From the NCBI GenBank assembly GCA_040877935.1, contig JBBDNB010000040.1, positions 1-64,000 on the forward strand: a stretch of DNA of 64,000 nt, written 5' to 3'. This DNA comes from Chitinophagales bacterium. GTDB taxonomy: Bacteria > Bacteroidota > Bacteroidia > Chitinophagales > CAIOSU01. Below the pieces are notes generated by a model. The model had not been told where the DNA came from, did not search any database, and was given only the letters and a program-made list of their open reading frames with translations. Position numbers and translations under genes: made by a program. Below, piece after piece: positions 53,083 to 62,873 of the stretch; the first letter of the stretch is position 1; each line of letters begins with the position of its first letter.

Positions 53083-54330
53083 TTATTCTTCTAAATCAAA
53101 TTCAGATTTAAGGATTTTCAAAACCTCTTTAACGGTTTCTTCTTCCAAATCTGTTCTGCGTACCAATTCATCCACTTCCAACTCGAGTACGCTTTTTGCA
53201 GTATCGCACCCAATGCCTTTCAGTGCATCAATGATCCAGTCTTCTATTTCGTCTGAAAATTCTTCCAGTTCAATATCGTATTCTTCATTTTCATCAATAT
53301 CCCTGAAAACATCAATTTCGTAACCGGTAAGTTTACTTGCAAGCTTGATGTTCATTCCGCCTCTGCCAATTGCGAGAGAAACCTGATCCGGTTTCAAAAA
53401 TACATTGGCTTTTTTATTTTCATCATCTACTTCCATTGAAGTGATCTTGGCCGGTGCCAATGCCCTTTGTATTAAAAGGTTGTTGTTTGCTGTGAAGTTG
53501 ATAATATCAATATTCTCATTTTTTAGTTCACGAACAATGCCATGAATTCTTGAACCTTTCATTCCTACACATGCGCCAACAGGGTCTACACGATCGTCAT
53601 AGGATTCTACAGCTACTTTGGCTTTTTCACCGGGTTCCCTAACAATTTTTTTGATCGTAATAAGTCCGTCAAAAATTTCCGGGACTTCCATTTCCATCAA
53701 TTTGGCAAGAAATGCTTCATCAGTTCTTGAAAGAATAACTACCGGATTGTTGTTGCGCATTTCCACACGTTTTACAACAGCTCTAACAGTATCTCCTTTT
53801 TTGAAGAAATCGCTGCGAATCTGTTCGCTTTTTGGCAGGATCAGTTCATTGCCTTCTTCATCTACACAAAGAATTTCCTTTTTCCAGGTCTGGTATACTT
53901 CTGCGGTAATAATTTCTCCAACACGGTCTTTGTATTTCTTATAGACTTCGTCTTTTTCAAGCTCGAGAATTCGGGAAATAAGCGTTTGACGTGCAGCCAA
54001 AACAGACCTTCTGCCAAAACTCATCAGGGTGATTTCCTCATAAGCTTCTTCGCCAACTTCATAATCGGGCTCAATTTTAAGTGCATCTGAAATTGCAATT
54101 TGCTCCAGAGGATCTTCAACTTCACCGTTTTCTACAATTTCTCTTCTTCGCCAAATTTCAAGGTCACCTTTGTCAGTATTGACAATGATATCAAAGTTGT
54201 CATCAGAACCGTATTTTTTTCTAAGCAGAGTTTTGAAGACATCTTCCAATACCTTCATAAGTGTAGGACGGTCAATGTTTTTAAAGTCCTTAAACTCCGA
54301 AAATGATTCAACTAAATTTAATTCGCTCAT
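53083..54330 (-). CDS. nusA: Transcription termination/antitermination factor NusA
   Basis: The 415-residue protein has an N-terminal RNA-polymerase binding domain (1-130), an S1 domain (about 135-200, 'GEIITAEVYQTWKKEILCVDEEGNELILPKSEQ'), two KH domains (about 225-345 with 'GACVGMKGSRIHGIVRELKNENIDI' and 'AIGRGGMNIKLASKLTGYEIDV') and an acidic C-terminal helical repeat. It controls pausing and termination. It is the middle gene of rimP-nusA-infB, with 4-base and 19-base gaps. Confidence 0.98.
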   Translation of the reverse strand: MSELNLVESFSEFKDFKNIDRPTLMKVLEDVFKTLLRKKYGSDDNFDIIVNTDKGDLEIWRRREIVENGEVEDPLEQIAISDALKIEPDYEVGEEAYEEITLMSFGRRSVLAARQTLISRILELEKDEVYKKYKDRVGEIITAEVYQTWKKEILCVDEEGNELILPKSEQIRSDFFKKGDTVRAVVKRVEMRNNNPVVILSRTDEAFLAKLMEMEVPEIFDGLITIKKIVREPGEKAKVAVESYDDRVDPVGACVGMKGSRIHGIVRELKNENIDIINFTANNNLLIQRALAPAKITSMEVDDENKKANVFLKPDQVSLAIGRGGMNIKLASKLTGYEIDVFRDIDENEEYDIELEEFSDEIEDWIIDALKGIGCDTAKSVLELEVDELVRRTDLEEETVKEVLKILKSEFDLEE

Positions 54331-54334
54331 CGCT

Positions 54335-54811
54335 TTAAAAGTTAAGTTTCAATTTTGTGGATTTAAAATCGTCAAATAAAATTTCATGCATTTTTCGATC
54401 TATTTCCTTTTCTTTTTTGTCTTTCAATATTTCTTCAAGAATAATTTTCTGATCATCAGCATCTTTCAAAAAGCCTTCTAATTTTTTGCCGCTTTTCAAT
54501 GTTACTTCCACCTCCCGACCAATTCTTCTTTTGTACTGTCGCAGCACTTTCAAAGGGTTGCTCATTCCAGGAGAGGAAACTTCCAACACATATTTTTCTC
54601 CAAGCGGTTGTTCAGTATCGAGATAAGTTTCTAAATAACGACTTATCTCAGCACATTTTTCAATTTTAATGCCATCGTCACCATCAATATACACCTCGAT
54701 CTTTTTACCGGGCGAAACCTTTATATCTACAAGGAAATATTCCGGTTCGCTTTGCAACTTTTCATTGACAAGACTTTGCAACTGCTCTTTTATGTTCTGA
54801 AAATCGATCAT
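54335..54811 (-). CDS. rimP: Ribosome maturation factor RimP
   Basis: The protein of about 158 residues is needed for 30S maturation and is the usual first gene before nusA. It contains 'DIKVSPGKKIEVYIDGDDGIKIEKCAEISRYLE' and 'YVLEVSSPGMSNPLKVLRQYKRRIGREVEVTL'. I choose ATG 54811 ('MIDFQNIKEQ'). The upstream ATG at 54853 lies in the terminator of the preceding gene, and its extra residues do not resemble RimP. Confidence 0.94.
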   Translation of the reverse strand: MIDFQNIKEQLQSLVNEKLQSEPEYFLVDIKVSPGKKIEVYIDGDDGIKIEKCAEISRYLETYLDTEQPLGEKYVLEVSSPGMSNPLKVLRQYKRRIGREVEVTLKSGKKLEGFLKDADDQKIILEEILKDKKEKEIDRKMHEILFDDFKSTKLKLNF

Positions 54812-54823
54812 CGAAATTACTAA

Positions 54824-54851
54824 TAAAAAGAGGGGACTTCCGCGCCCCCTC
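54824..54851 (-). terminator. Terminator of the DUF4197 gene
   Basis: On the minus strand GAGGGG and CCCCTC form a stem around a 10-base loop, followed by TTTTTATT. It lies 60 bases after the DUF4197 stop. Confidence 0.8.
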
Positions 54852-54913
54852 AATTTTCAGCACAAAGATACATCTTTTTAAGGATTAATCAATCTTTGCC
54901 AATTAATTCAATT

Positions 54914-55639
54914 TTAATTGTCTTGCTTGGCAAATACCTTTCTGAGCAAATCAGTTACGCGATTGCTGACATTGTTCCTGATTTCTTTTTCTTCTTCAGA
55001 AACAAGATGAAAAAGCCCCTTTAATCCACGGTCTGTTGTATAATCTGCTAGGTCGGTATTGATGGGTTCTGCACCCAATCTTTCCCCAAGTGGACTGTTG
55101 ATGTATGAATTGTATTCTGAGATAAGCGTGTTCCAGGTTTGTTGTGCACCTACTTTGCTTAGTGAAGTTTCTATTTTGGGTTTAAAAGCCGATTTTAAAT
55201 CAACAAATGTTCGGTCTTTCAGATAAACAGTAGCTGCAGAATCTGTTCCGTTTAAAATACCAAGAGCATCATTAATGGTAATTCCGGTGATGGCATCTAT
55301 GAAAATAGGTTTGGCTTCTCCAGCAGCATCTTCGGCTGCCCTGTTTAATTCTAATTCAAGTTTGTTTAATAGGGACTCACCGTCAATAAAAGGTATTTGC
55401 CTTACGACATTGGCAACATTTTCAACTTCAGGCGGCAAAAATATTTTTATGGCCGCATTTGCATAATAGCCGTTTTCCCTATTGGCCTGGCTTACTGATG
55501 TGTCGGTGCTCACTTCAAGCGCTTCTTTTAAACCGGCTGCAATTTCTGAGTCAGACAAACCCTCTAATTCCTCACAAGCGGAAAACAAAAACAAGAGGGC
55601 AAGTGCTGGCAGAAATAGTTTTTTGAATTTTTTGGACAT
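54914..55639 (-). CDS. DUF4197 lipoprotein
   Basis: The 241-residue protein has a lipoprotein signal with lipobox 'LFSAC' (cysteine 22), a hydrophobic stretch just before it, and the DUF4197 body 'GLKEALEVSTDTSVSQANRENGYYANAAIKIFLPPEV' and 'GILNGTDSAATVYLKDRTFVDLKSAFKPKIETSLSKVGA'. The function is unknown and it is probably anchored in the outer membrane facing the periplasm. It is monocistronic with terminator 54824-54851. Confidence 0.9.
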   Translation of the reverse strand: MSKKFKKLFLPALALLFLFSACEELEGLSDSEIAAGLKEALEVSTDTSVSQANRENGYYANAAIKIFLPPEVENVANVVRQIPFIDGESLLNKLELELNRAAEDAAGEAKPIFIDAITGITINDALGILNGTDSAATVYLKDRTFVDLKSAFKPKIETSLSKVGAQQTWNTLISEYNSYINSPLGERLGAEPINTDLADYTTDRGLKGLFHLVSEEEKEIRNNVSNRVTDLLRKVFAKQDN

Positions 55640-55945
55640 AATCGATTTGTTTTTGAATTTTAGGATAATAAAGTTAGGTAAATTTTCTTTTCAATTTGAA
55701 ATTTTGAAAAGCATCGGGTAATGATCAAAAACCTTTCCGTTTATTATCTTGCAGCTTCATCACACGTTTTTCCGCTTAAGCTATTCTGTTGCTTCTTTCT
55801 TTTTCTGGTATTTTTTTGTCCACCAATTTCCAGAAACTGAGCAATCTCCCATTTTAATTGTTGAAGATATTGAAGCTAAGCGTTAATCATTATGTTGAAT
55901 ACCAATATCACTCGGTATCTTTGGGAAAAATAGCCACTTATTTAA
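55640..55945. other. 306-base intergenic region with a promoter for the Smr gene
   Basis: It separates two divergent genes (DUF4197 on minus, Smr on plus). Its 3' end holds the promoter boxes at 55895-55923. The middle is AT-rich with no credible ORF or hairpin. Confidence 0.6.
55895..55923 (+). promoter_or_regulatory. Promoter of the Smr-domain gene
   Basis: TTG at 55895-55897 and TATCTTTG at 55916-55923, with 18 bases between, fit the Bacteroidota consensus well. The ATG is 22 bases downstream. Confidence 0.65.
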
Positions 55946-56710
55946 ATGTCGGAATCAAAAGAAAAAATACTAAGCATGGGCATTTACCTGATTATGGAGC
56001 CCCAATATTATGCCATAGACAATAGTCTGTCGGGGTTTTTGCTCGGTGTCTATAACAATACAGAAGATAAGCTTTCTATAGAACTGGAAATCTGTTTCAG
56101 TGAATCAGCAGATGAAGAACACGATCTTGAGCTGGAAGGCAATGAATGGGCGGAGTTTTCTGAATTTGACCTCAAGCAATTCCACGACACGCCCCAACTG
56201 AATATTGACATAAATTGGCCTGAAAAGCACAAATCATTCAACAAAAAACTAAAACCAAAGGCAAAGCATGTTGCCCATATTCCGCCAATGATTGTCCAGT
56301 TGGAGACTGCTGCTTATTGTATTGAAATTTGGAAATCAGTGGAGAAAAAACAAGTTGCAAAACAAGAGCTGAGAATAGACCCGGAACTTATACGCGAAGC
56401 ATTGCTCGACAACAAAAGTGGGAACGAAATAATCGACATTGAAGATTGCACAGAAGAAATGGACATCCATGCCGATAAAATGGGATTGAGTTCCATTGAT
56501 ATTTCCACTGGTGCTTTGGACTATCAGTTATCTGCCTTCGAACAGGGGCTGGACCGAGCTATTGCGAATGGTTTGCATTCTTTTTTGGTAATCCACGGCA
56601 GAGGTACTGGCATTTTAAGAAAAGAAGTACACCGCAGGCTCAAAGCTCATAAACAGGTCAGGCGATTTAGCTTGTGTAATGACAGTGGCGCTACTTTGAT
56701 AGAAATATGA
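55946..56710 (+). CDS. Smr domain-containing protein (DUF2027-like N-terminus)
   Basis: The 254-residue protein has an N-terminal DUF2027-like beta domain (about 1-120) and a C-terminal Smr domain (about 170-254) with 'MDIHADKMGLSS' and 'FLVIHGRGTGILRKEVHRRLKAH', the conserved HGxG(T/K)G motif. Smr domains in MutS2 relatives and free-standing forms cleave or bind branched nucleic acids or act on stalled ribosomes. It lies 25 bases upstream of the RNase P RNA gene on the same strand. Confidence 0.85.
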   Translation: MSESKEKILSMGIYLIMEPQYYAIDNSLSGFLLGVYNNTEDKLSIELEICFSESADEEHDLELEGNEWAEFSEFDLKQFHDTPQLNIDINWPEKHKSFNKKLKPKAKHVAHIPPMIVQLETAAYCIEIWKSVEKKQVAKQELRIDPELIREALLDNKSGNEIIDIEDCTEEMDIHADKMGLSSIDISTGALDYQLSAFEQGLDRAIANGLHSFLVIHGRGTGILRKEVHRRLKAHKQVRRFSLCNDSGATLIEI

Positions 56711-56735
56711 TGTTGATTCTTCGTAAATTTACACC

Positions 56736-57146
56736 GGGCTGTAAGCCGCTCTATCGCCTCGTTGCAAAATACGGGGAGGAAAGTCCGGACGACAAAGGGC
56801 ATTGCACCACCTAACGGGTGGGGTTTCGATTTATCGGAACACAGAAAGTGCCGCAGAAAATAACCGCCCCGTACCCGCAAGGGTCGGGGCAAGGGTGAAA
56901 AAGCAGGGATAAGCGCCTGCTGCTTTGCCGGGCAACCGGTAAAGCGGGTAAACCTTGCAAGTCGAAAGATCAAATATATCCCGCTTCCCTTTTGGGAAAA
57001 AGCCTGCCCGGTCGAATCCCGCACCTTCGGGTCGGGATGGCGGGAGGGGTTGATCGATAGAGGCTGTGAGCGATCATGGTCCCAGATAAATGATAGAGGC
57101 TTTCGGTTTTCCGAGAGTACAGAATCCGGCTTACAGGCTTACAGCC
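56736..57146 (+). ncRNA. rnpB: RNase P RNA (catalytic M1-type RNA)
   Basis: The gene has the universal conserved blocks. GGAGGAAAGTCCGGAC (about 56775-56790) is near the 5' side, 'ACAG(A/G)AA' at 56841, and the 3' end has ACAGAATCCGGCTTACAGG (about 57119-57137). The 5' GGCTGTAAGCC (from 56737) pairs with the 3' GGCTTACAGCC (57136-57146), closing P1. The length of about 410 nt matches bacterial type A. It processes tRNA 5' leaders. The region has no plausible reading frame of its own, and overlapping ORFs here are spurious. Confidence 0.96.
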
Positions 57147-57157
57147 TAAATTTTTTT
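57147..57157 (+). terminator. T-run terminating rnpB
   Basis: A run of seven T at 57151-57157 follows the closing P1 stem of RNase P RNA, which itself acts as the terminator stem. Confidence 0.7.
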
Positions 57158-57161
57158 CACT

Positions 57162-57743
57162 ATGCTGCTGATAGAAGATAAACTGGTACATCCCGAAATT
57201 GCACAAAAGCACTTTGTATGCGACCTGAAAGCCTGCAAAGGAGCTTGCTGTGTAGAGGGTGAGGGCGGAGCACCGCTGGAAAAGGGGGAAATAGAATTTC
57301 TAAAAGACCATATTGATAAAATAAAGCCCTTTCTCACTGAAGAAGGGAAAGCCGCCATAGATAGGCAAGGTGTTTACACTGCACACCCCAATGATGAATA
57401 TCAGCGCAAAACAACATTGATCAATGGCGGAGCCTGTGCTTTTGTCAATTATGAAAAGGGCATTGCTGTTTGTGGAATTGAAAAAGCCCATGAAGCCGGA
57501 CATATTGATTTCAAGAAACCGGTATCCTGTCACCTCTATCCCATTCGCATTGAAAAAAGCCGCGCAGCAGCAAATGAAATCCTGCGTTTTGATGATTGGG
57601 AAATCTGCGACCCGGCCTGCAAACTGGGCGAACAATTGAAAGTTCCTTTGTATAAATTCCTGAAAGATGCACTAATCCGCAAATACGGCAAAAGCTTTTA
57701 TGAAGGATTGGAGGCAACAGTCACGTATTTAAAAAGTGAATAA
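57162..57743 (+). CDS. DUF3109 family (YkgJ-like Cys-cluster) protein
   Basis: The 193-residue protein has multiple cysteines: 'CDLKACKGACCVEGEGGAPLE' (residues 20-40), 'INGGACAFVNYEKGIAVCGIEKA', 'KKPVSCHLYPIRI' and 'WEICDPACKLGE'. The pattern matches DUF3109, a widespread Bacteroidota protein related to zinc/iron-binding Cys clusters. Function is unknown. It starts 5 bases after the rnpB terminator. Confidence 0.88.
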   Translation: MLLIEDKLVHPEIAQKHFVCDLKACKGACCVEGEGGAPLEKGEIEFLKDHIDKIKPFLTEEGKAAIDRQGVYTAHPNDEYQRKTTLINGGACAFVNYEKGIAVCGIEKAHEAGHIDFKKPVSCHLYPIRIEKSRAAANEILRFDDWEICDPACKLGEQLKVPLYKFLKDALIRKYGKSFYEGLEATVTYLKSE

Positions 57744-57790
57744 TTAAAACCTAATTTGTAATTTCCTGTTTTTCCAGACAAACCCAAAAC

Positions 57791-58264
57791 ATGAAATTCT
57801 TCCTGCATTTTGCTCTGTTCCTTGTTGTAAATTTTGCTGCGCTGGGGATAGGGTCACTTTTTATGGGTGATGCTGTTGGTGGAAAATGGTATCAATCACT
57901 GAACAAAGCTCCCTGGACACCACCGGGTTGGGTTTTTGGTGTCGCATGGTCTTTTGTTATGTTCATGCTAAGCCTTTTCATGGCATTTGTAGTCCAAAAA
58001 CATAAGGCTTGGAATATTGGCAAACCTGTTATTTTGCTTTTTTGGATTCAATGGATTTTGAATGTGGCCTGGAATTATATTTTCTTCAACCAGCAGTTGA
58101 TTTTACCAGGCCTGCTGGAGATTACTTTGCTGTTTTTTGTTGTTTTTGCATTGTTTTATAGTGGATATGGTGAATTCGGTGTTAAATCCTTTCTTTTGCT
58201 GCCTTATATCATTTGGGTGCTGATTGCAGTATCGCTGAATGCTTATATTTTTATGTTTAATTGA
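57791..58264 (+). CDS. tspO: TspO/MBR family tryptophan-rich sensory protein
   Basis: The 157-residue membrane protein has five helices and the family core 'WYQSLNKAPWTPPGWVFGVAWSFVMFMLSLFMAF', plus a late 'WIQWILNVAWNYIFFNQQ' and 'FLLLPYIIWVLIAVSLNAYIFMFN'. TspO proteins bind porphyrins and cholesterol-like ligands. In bacteria they are linked to tetrapyrrole stress and photo-oxidative responses. It is 47 bases after DUF3109 and 19 bases before the hydrolase gene. Confidence 0.93.
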   Translation: MKFFLHFALFLVVNFAALGIGSLFMGDAVGGKWYQSLNKAPWTPPGWVFGVAWSFVMFMLSLFMAFVVQKHKAWNIGKPVILLFWIQWILNVAWNYIFFNQQLILPGLLEITLLFFVVFALFYSGYGEFGVKSFLLLPYIIWVLIAVSLNAYIFMFN

Positions 58265-58283
58265 ACATTGATAAATTCAGTTT

Positions 58284-59180
58284 ATGTCAGAACTAAAAAA
58301 CACCCATAAATACATCAAAGTCAACGGGATAAACATGCACTATGTGGAGCAGGGCGAAGGTTCGCTTTTACTTTTGCTGCATGGCTTTCCGGAATTTTGG
58401 TACAGCTGGAGGCATCAAATACCGGAGCTGGCTAAACATTTTCATGTGGTGGCCCCCGACTTGCGCGGATACAATGAAACCGACAAACCCAAAGGCATTT
58501 CGGCCTACAGCATTTCTGAAGTCACCAAAGATATTTTAGAATTGATTGAAAATCTGGGTTACGAAAAAGCCATTGTTGCAGCACATGACTGGGGTGGTGC
58601 CATTGGCTATGAGCTGGGGATGCAGCATCCCGAAAAATTGGAAAAGCTGGTTATTCTCAACTCACCGCACCCTTCTATTATGAAAAAACACCTGACAGGC
58701 AATTTCAGTCAGTTAAGGCGCAGTTGGTACATGTTTTTTTTTCAAATTCCGCTGCTGCCGGAGCTTTTTATGCGGTCTAACCTGAGGAAAAATTTTAAAA
58801 AAACATTCAGGGGCTGGGCTGTTAACAAGGCCAATTTCCCGGATGCTGTGATAGAGGAATACGTAAAGGCCTTTGAAAAAAAAGGTGCCCTGACCGCTGC
58901 CATCAATTGGTACCGTGCAGCATTGCGCAGTTGGAAACAGCCGAAATCTGCTAAAAAACCGGTTTCGGTGCCAACATTGATCATTTGGGGAGAAGATGAC
59001 AAAGCCCTGGGAAAGGAACTGACCTACAATATGGACAAATATTTCTCAGCACCCTATAAAGTAAAATACCTGAGCAATTGCAGCCACTGGGTGCAAAACG
59101 AATATCCCGATAAAGTGAATGAATTGATTTTGGAGTTTGTGGCTGAAAAACCTATCACTTCAAACCCAAATGTTTCTTAA
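58284..59180 (+). CDS. Alpha/beta hydrolase (epoxide hydrolase/dehalogenase-like)
   Basis: The 298-residue enzyme has oxyanion motif 'HGFPEFW' (33-39), the nucleophile elbow 'HDWGG' (101-105) with Asp102, the acid loop 'WGEDDKALG' and the His in '[18 protein letters not shown]'. The Asp nucleophile instead of Ser and the HGxP motif indicate epoxide hydrolase or haloalkane/fluoroacetate dehalogenase-type activity. The last 26 bases overlap the mutS 3' end on the other strand. Confidence 0.9.
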   Translation: MSELKNTHKYIKVNGINMHYVEQGEGSLLLLLHGFPEFWYSWRHQIPELAKHFHVVAPDLRGYNETDKPKGISAYSISEVTKDILELIENLGYEKAIVAAHDWGGAIGYELGMQHPEKLEKLVILNSPHPSIMKKHLTGNFSQLRRSWYMFFFQIPLLPELFMRSNLRKNFKKTFRGWAVNKANFPDAVIEEYVKAFEKKGALTAAINWYRAALRSWKQPKSAKKPVSVPTLIIWGEDDKALGKELTYNMDKYFSAPYKVKYLSNCSHWVQNEYPDKVNELILEFVAEKPITSNPNVS

Positions 59181-61788
59181 TCTCATTCAGTTTCATTAGG
59201 GCTTCTACGGGAGTTAAGGTGTTGATGTCCAAGTTTTCAATTTCCTCTTTTATTTGCAGTAAAAGCGGATCGTCCAGTTGGAAAAAACTCAATTGCATGC
59301 CTGCTTCCGGTGCCTTGATTTTTTTCTTTTGGGCTTCACCCTTTTTCGAATTATTATTGGTACCATGACTTCCCTCCAATTGCAGCAAAATCTCATTGGC
59401 TCTGTCTATCACTTGCTTGGGCATCCCAGCCATTTGCGCCACATGAATTCCAAAACTGTGGTGGCTGCCGCCCTCTTTTAGTTTTCTGAGAAAAATCACC
59501 TTTTGCCCCAATTCCTTGGTCGCCACATGGTAATTTCGGATGCGATCCATTTGCGCTGCCAAATCATTCAATTCGTGATAATGCGTAGCAAAAAGGGTTT
59601 TGGGCTTTGCTTTTGAGTTGTTGTGCAAATATTCCACAATGGACCAGGCAATGGAAATTCCATCGTAGGTGCTGGTTCCCCTGCCGATTTCATCCAGCAA
59701 AATCAGGCTTCGCTCGGAAATATTATTCATGATACTGGCAGTTTCGTTCATTTCCACCATAAAAGTAGATTCGCCAGAAGAAATATTATCCGAAGCACCA
59801 ACGCGCGTAAATATTTTATCTATAATGCCAATTTCAGCAGCCTTGGCCGGAACAAAAGAGCCGATTTGTGCCAGCAAAACAATCAGTGCGGTTTGCCGAA
59901 GCAATGCCGATTTACCCGACATATTCGGCCCGGTAATGATGATGATTTGCTGTTCGTCATTGCTGAGAAAAACATCATTGGGCACATATTCCTCTCCGGC
60001 TTCCAATTGCTGCTCAATCACCGGATGTCGCCCATCACTGATTTTCAATTGGTGCCCATCTGACAATTCCGGCTTGCGGTATTTATTTTCCAGCGCAACT
60101 GTTGCAAAAGACAACAGGCAGTCAATTTGGGCAATCAACTGAGCATTGATTTGCACCGGACGGATATAATCGTTTACATCTACAATCAAGGATCTGAAAA
60201 TGGATTCTTCCAAAACGGAAATTTTCTCCTCTGCTCCCAGTACTTTTTCCTCGTATTCTTTCAATTCCTCGGTAATATATCGCTCGGCACTCACCAGGGT
60301 TTGTTTGCGCATCCATTCTGAGGGAACCTTGTCTTTGTGGGTGTTGCGCACTTCCAGGTAATAGCCAAAGACATTATTGAATCCCACTTTGAGTGATGGA
60401 ATGCCCGTTTTTTCGCTTTCCCTTTTTTGCAAGGCGGCAATATATTCCTTGCCCGAACCCGATAGTTTGCGCAACTCATCCAGTTCTTCGGAAAATCCGT
60501 TTTTGATCACATTGCCTTTTTGAAGATTCACGGGTGCTTCCTCGTTCAAGCATTTGTCAATTTTTTCCTTGAGCAAATCACAGGGGTTCATTTGATCAGA
60601 TAACTTTTGAAGGGCAGGAAGTTCTGCTTTTTTGCACGCTTCAATTACGGGCTTTAAAGCTTGAAGTGCCACTTTTAGCTGATTCATTTCCCGGGGCGAG
60701 ATTTTTCCCATAGGCACTTTTGAAATCAACCTTTCAAAATCGCCCATCATTTTGATCTGTTTTTGCAAAAGCGTTCTCAGGTCGGCATCTTTTACAAAAT
60801 ATTCTACCACTGCATGTCGATTTTCAATGGCCGCTTTGTCCAATAGCGGCATCAGCAACCATTTTTTCAACATACGACTGCCCATAGGCGAAATGCTTCT
60901 GTCCAGCACATCTATCAGAGCAGCTCCGCCCCCCGGACTATCGAGCAGTTCCAGGTTGTGTATGGTAAACCGATCGAGCCAAACATATTGCTGTTGCTCA
61001 ATTCTGCTGATGGAATTGATGTGATCCAGATCGGGATGTTGGTTTTCCTTGAGGTAATGCAAAATGGCTCCTGCAGCCGTAATGCCCGAAGTAAAATTTT
61101 CAATGCCAAAACCTTTCAGCGATTGTGTGCCAAAATGCTTGAGCAGTCCTTCTTCGCCAAAACTGTATTCAAAAATCCATTCATCGAGCGTATAGGTATA
61201 AAATTTTGCCCCGAATTTTTGGATAAAATCTTTTTGCTTTCTACGTGAAAAAAGCACTTCGCTGGGCTTGAAGCTTTGTAGCAAATTGTCAATATAATCG
61301 GCCTGTCCTTCTGCAGTAAAAAACTCTCCGGTAGAAAGGTCCAGAAAGGCAACTCCCAATTGTTTGGGATCAAACTGAATGGCGCAAATAAAGTTATTGC
61401 TTTTGTGGTCAATGATTTTTTCGCTGGTAGCAATACCTGGCGTAATCATTTCCGTTACGCCCCTTTTCACGATGGACTTTGTGGCTTTTGGGTCTTCCAA
61501 TTGCTCGCAAATCGCCACGCGATATCCGGCTTTCACCATTTTTGGCAAATAGGTATCCAATGCGTGGTGGGGAAATCCGGCCAGTTCCATTTCAGAGGCA
61601 GAACCATTGGCTCTTTTGGTCAACACGATGCCCAAAACTTGTGCGGTTTTGATGGCATCCGTCCCAAAGGTTTCGTAAAAATCACCAATGCGAAAAAGCA
61701 AAATCGCGTCCGGGTGTTTGGCTTTGATTTTGTTGTACTGCCCCATCAATGGGGTTTCTTTTTTGCTTTTTTCTGCTGCTTTTGGCAT
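59155..61788 (-). CDS. mutS: DNA mismatch repair protein MutS
   Basis: The 877-residue protein recognises mismatches through its 'FYE' (37-39), the Phe-x-Glu motif of domain I ('[15 protein letters not shown]'). Its ATPase core has Walker A '[13 protein letters not shown]' at about 617-629, '[12 protein letters not shown]' and '[10 protein letters not shown]'. The first 46 bases of promoter, start codon and leader are also present upstream of the nucleotidyltransferase gene at 62869-62914. It overlaps the hydrolase gene by 26 bases at its 3' end. Confidence 0.98.
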   Translation of the reverse strand: MPKAAEKSKKETPLMGQYNKIKAKHPDAILLFRIGDFYETFGTDAIKTAQVLGIVLTKRANGSASEMELAGFPHHALDTYLPKMVKAGYRVAICEQLEDPKATKSIVKRGVTEMITPGIATSEKIIDHKSNNFICAIQFDPKQLGVAFLDLSTGEFFTAEGQADYIDNLLQSFKPSEVLFSRRKQKDFIQKFGAKFYTYTLDEWIFEYSFGEEGLLKHFGTQSLKGFGIENFTSGITAAGAILHYLKENQHPDLDHINSISRIEQQQYVWLDRFTIHNLELLDSPGGGAALIDVLDRSISPMGSRMLKKWLLMPLLDKAAIENRHAVVEYFVKDADLRTLLQKQIKMMGDFERLISKVPMGKISPREMNQLKVALQALKPVIEACKKAELPALQKLSDQMNPCDLLKEKIDKCLNEEAPVNLQKGNVIKNGFSEELDELRKLSGSGKEYIAALQKRESEKTGIPSLKVGFNNVFGYYLEVRNTHKDKVPSEWMRKQTLVSAERYITEELKEYEEKVLGAEEKISVLEESIFRSLIVDVNDYIRPVQINAQLIAQIDCLLSFATVALENKYRKPELSDGHQLKISDGRHPVIEQQLEAGEEYVPNDVFLSNDEQQIIIITGPNMSGKSALLRQTALIVLLAQIGSFVPAKAAEIGIIDKIFTRVGASDNISSGESTFMVEMNETASIMNNISERSLILLDEIGRGTSTYDGISIAWSIVEYLHNNSKAKPKTLFATHYHELNDLAAQMDRIRNYHVATKELGQKVIFLRKLKEGGSHHSFGIHVAQMAGMPKQVIDRANEILLQLEGSHGTNNNSKKGEAQKKKIKAPEAGMQLSFFQLDDPLLLQIKEEIENLDINTLTPVEALMKLNEIKKHLGLK

Positions 61789-61829
61789 AAAGCAAAACTA
61801 ATGATTTTACGGCTTGATGTGCTATTGTA
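61784..61829. repeat. Direct repeat: mutS promoter-start segment, copy 1
   Basis: This segment is the mutS ATG (61786-61788) plus 41 bases upstream. It matches 62869-62914 at 44 of 46 positions, 37 of them consecutive. The TAGTTTTG box (minus strand, 61793-61800) is only 5 bases before the ATG, so the transcript could be nearly leaderless. Confidence 0.85.
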
Positions 61830-61874
61830 GAAGAAGATTTGATTTCAAACTGATCAATTGCTCTATTAAAATTT

Positions 61875-62543
61875 CTAATGCAGTCTAAAATTCACTGGCA
61901 CAATCATTTGTGTTTTCATTGGTTCTCCATTCTCGGAGCCCCCAATCCAAAAGTCGCTAGAATTTTGCACATGTGTCTTTGCTGCATAATCTAACATTGG
62001 GTTTGCAGATTTATATACCGTTACATTTTCAATCCCTCCTTGTGGTAAAATGTTAAACCTAATATAAACTAATCCTTCTATCCCTTTATTTTTGGCTTCT
62101 TTAGGGTATTTTACTGAACTTAAATAAGTTAAAAGGGCGTGTTCTCCACCGAGAAAAAAAGCTCCTATAACATTATTCTTTATTAATGAATCTGGATTTG
62201 TCTCAGAATAAATATTGCTCGGTTTGTGTTTTTTGTGTTCCTTATTAAGCTCAATCAATTCCCTTGTAGAGTGATTGTACTTATGCATAATAGTTCCTTT
62301 GATGTCATAATAAACCCAAATGCTATCCATTTTCCCGTTTTTATAATAACCTTCAGCAACTAAGTCTTTATAGTAAAATTTCTGATACTTGCCATGCCAA
62401 ATTGACTTATCGGATTTAAGTACCTCAACCTTATGGGATATACTTTTATTCAAATCTTTAATCTTAACAGTTTTGGTTTCCTGAGCAAGAATTAAAGTAT
62501 ATGCCGCTTGTAAAAGAATAATCAGTGTTAATGTCTTTTTCAT
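61875..62543 (-). CDS. TonB C-terminal domain protein (energy transducer-like)
   Basis: The 222-residue protein has a signal peptide/anchor ('TLTLIILLQAAYTLILAQ'), a MORN-like 'AEGYYKNGKMDSIWVYYDIKG' and the TonB C-terminal fold 'PKEAKNKGIEGLVYIRFNILPQGGIENVTVYKSANPMLDYAAKTHVQ'. TonB-CTD proteins transmit inner-membrane energy to outer-membrane receptors, but the short length and MORN-like repeat suggest a periplasmic accessory form. It lies between the two copies of the mutS start repeat. Confidence 0.8.
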   Translation of the reverse strand: MKKTLTLIILLQAAYTLILAQETKTVKIKDLNKSISHKVEVLKSDKSIWHGKYQKFYYKDLVAEGYYKNGKMDSIWVYYDIKGTIMHKYNHSTRELIELNKEHKKHKPSNIYSETNPDSLIKNNVIGAFFLGGEHALLTYLSSVKYPKEAKNKGIEGLVYIRFNILPQGGIENVTVYKSANPMLDYAAKTHVQNSSDFWIGGSENGEPMKTQMIVPVNFRLH

Positions 62544-62552
62544 AAAATAATT

Positions 62553-62873
62553 TTATTTCAACTTTATAGATTCCTTTTGAATACTCTCGAAAAAAGGTGT
62601 TTGTTGGTATTTATTTTCCCATTCTTCTTTTGAATAAATCATTGGTGAAATAATTTGCCCAGTTTGCAATTCCAATTCATAGAAATCATCCATTATTATT
62701 GTCTCGGTAGTAAAGGGAATACTTTTTCTATTTAACAAAATAAGCAAGTCCCAATCTGAAAGAGGGTTTGCATCACCACGAGCCTGAGAGCCATAGAGAT
62801 ATACCTCGGCATCAGGATGTTTGTTACTGGATAAGGCAACGATTTTTTGGATAATATCTTCGCTTTTCGGCAT
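62553..62873 (-). CDS. MNT-type nucleotidyltransferase domain protein
   Basis: The 106-residue protein has the minimal nucleotidyltransferase motif 'YGSQARGDANPLSDWDLLI' with GS at 28-29 and metal ligands D40 and D42. Such proteins are usually antitoxins of HEPN-MNT pairs, AMPylating the HEPN RNase. No HEPN partner is present. The gene uses a copy of the mutS promoter and start (62869-62914) and begins MPK as MutS does. The downstream TonB-type gene follows after 9 bases. Confidence 0.85.
   Translation of the reverse strand: MPKSEDIIQKIVALSSNKHPDAEVYLYGSQARGDANPLSDWDLLILLNRKSIPFTTETIIMDDFYELELQTGQIISPMIYSKEEWENKYQQTPFFESIQKESIKLK

Noticed and set aside
56647-57358. Minus-strand ORFs over the RNase P RNA gene
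   Set aside because: The region is a clear structured RNA gene on the plus strand. The ORFs lack any family signature.
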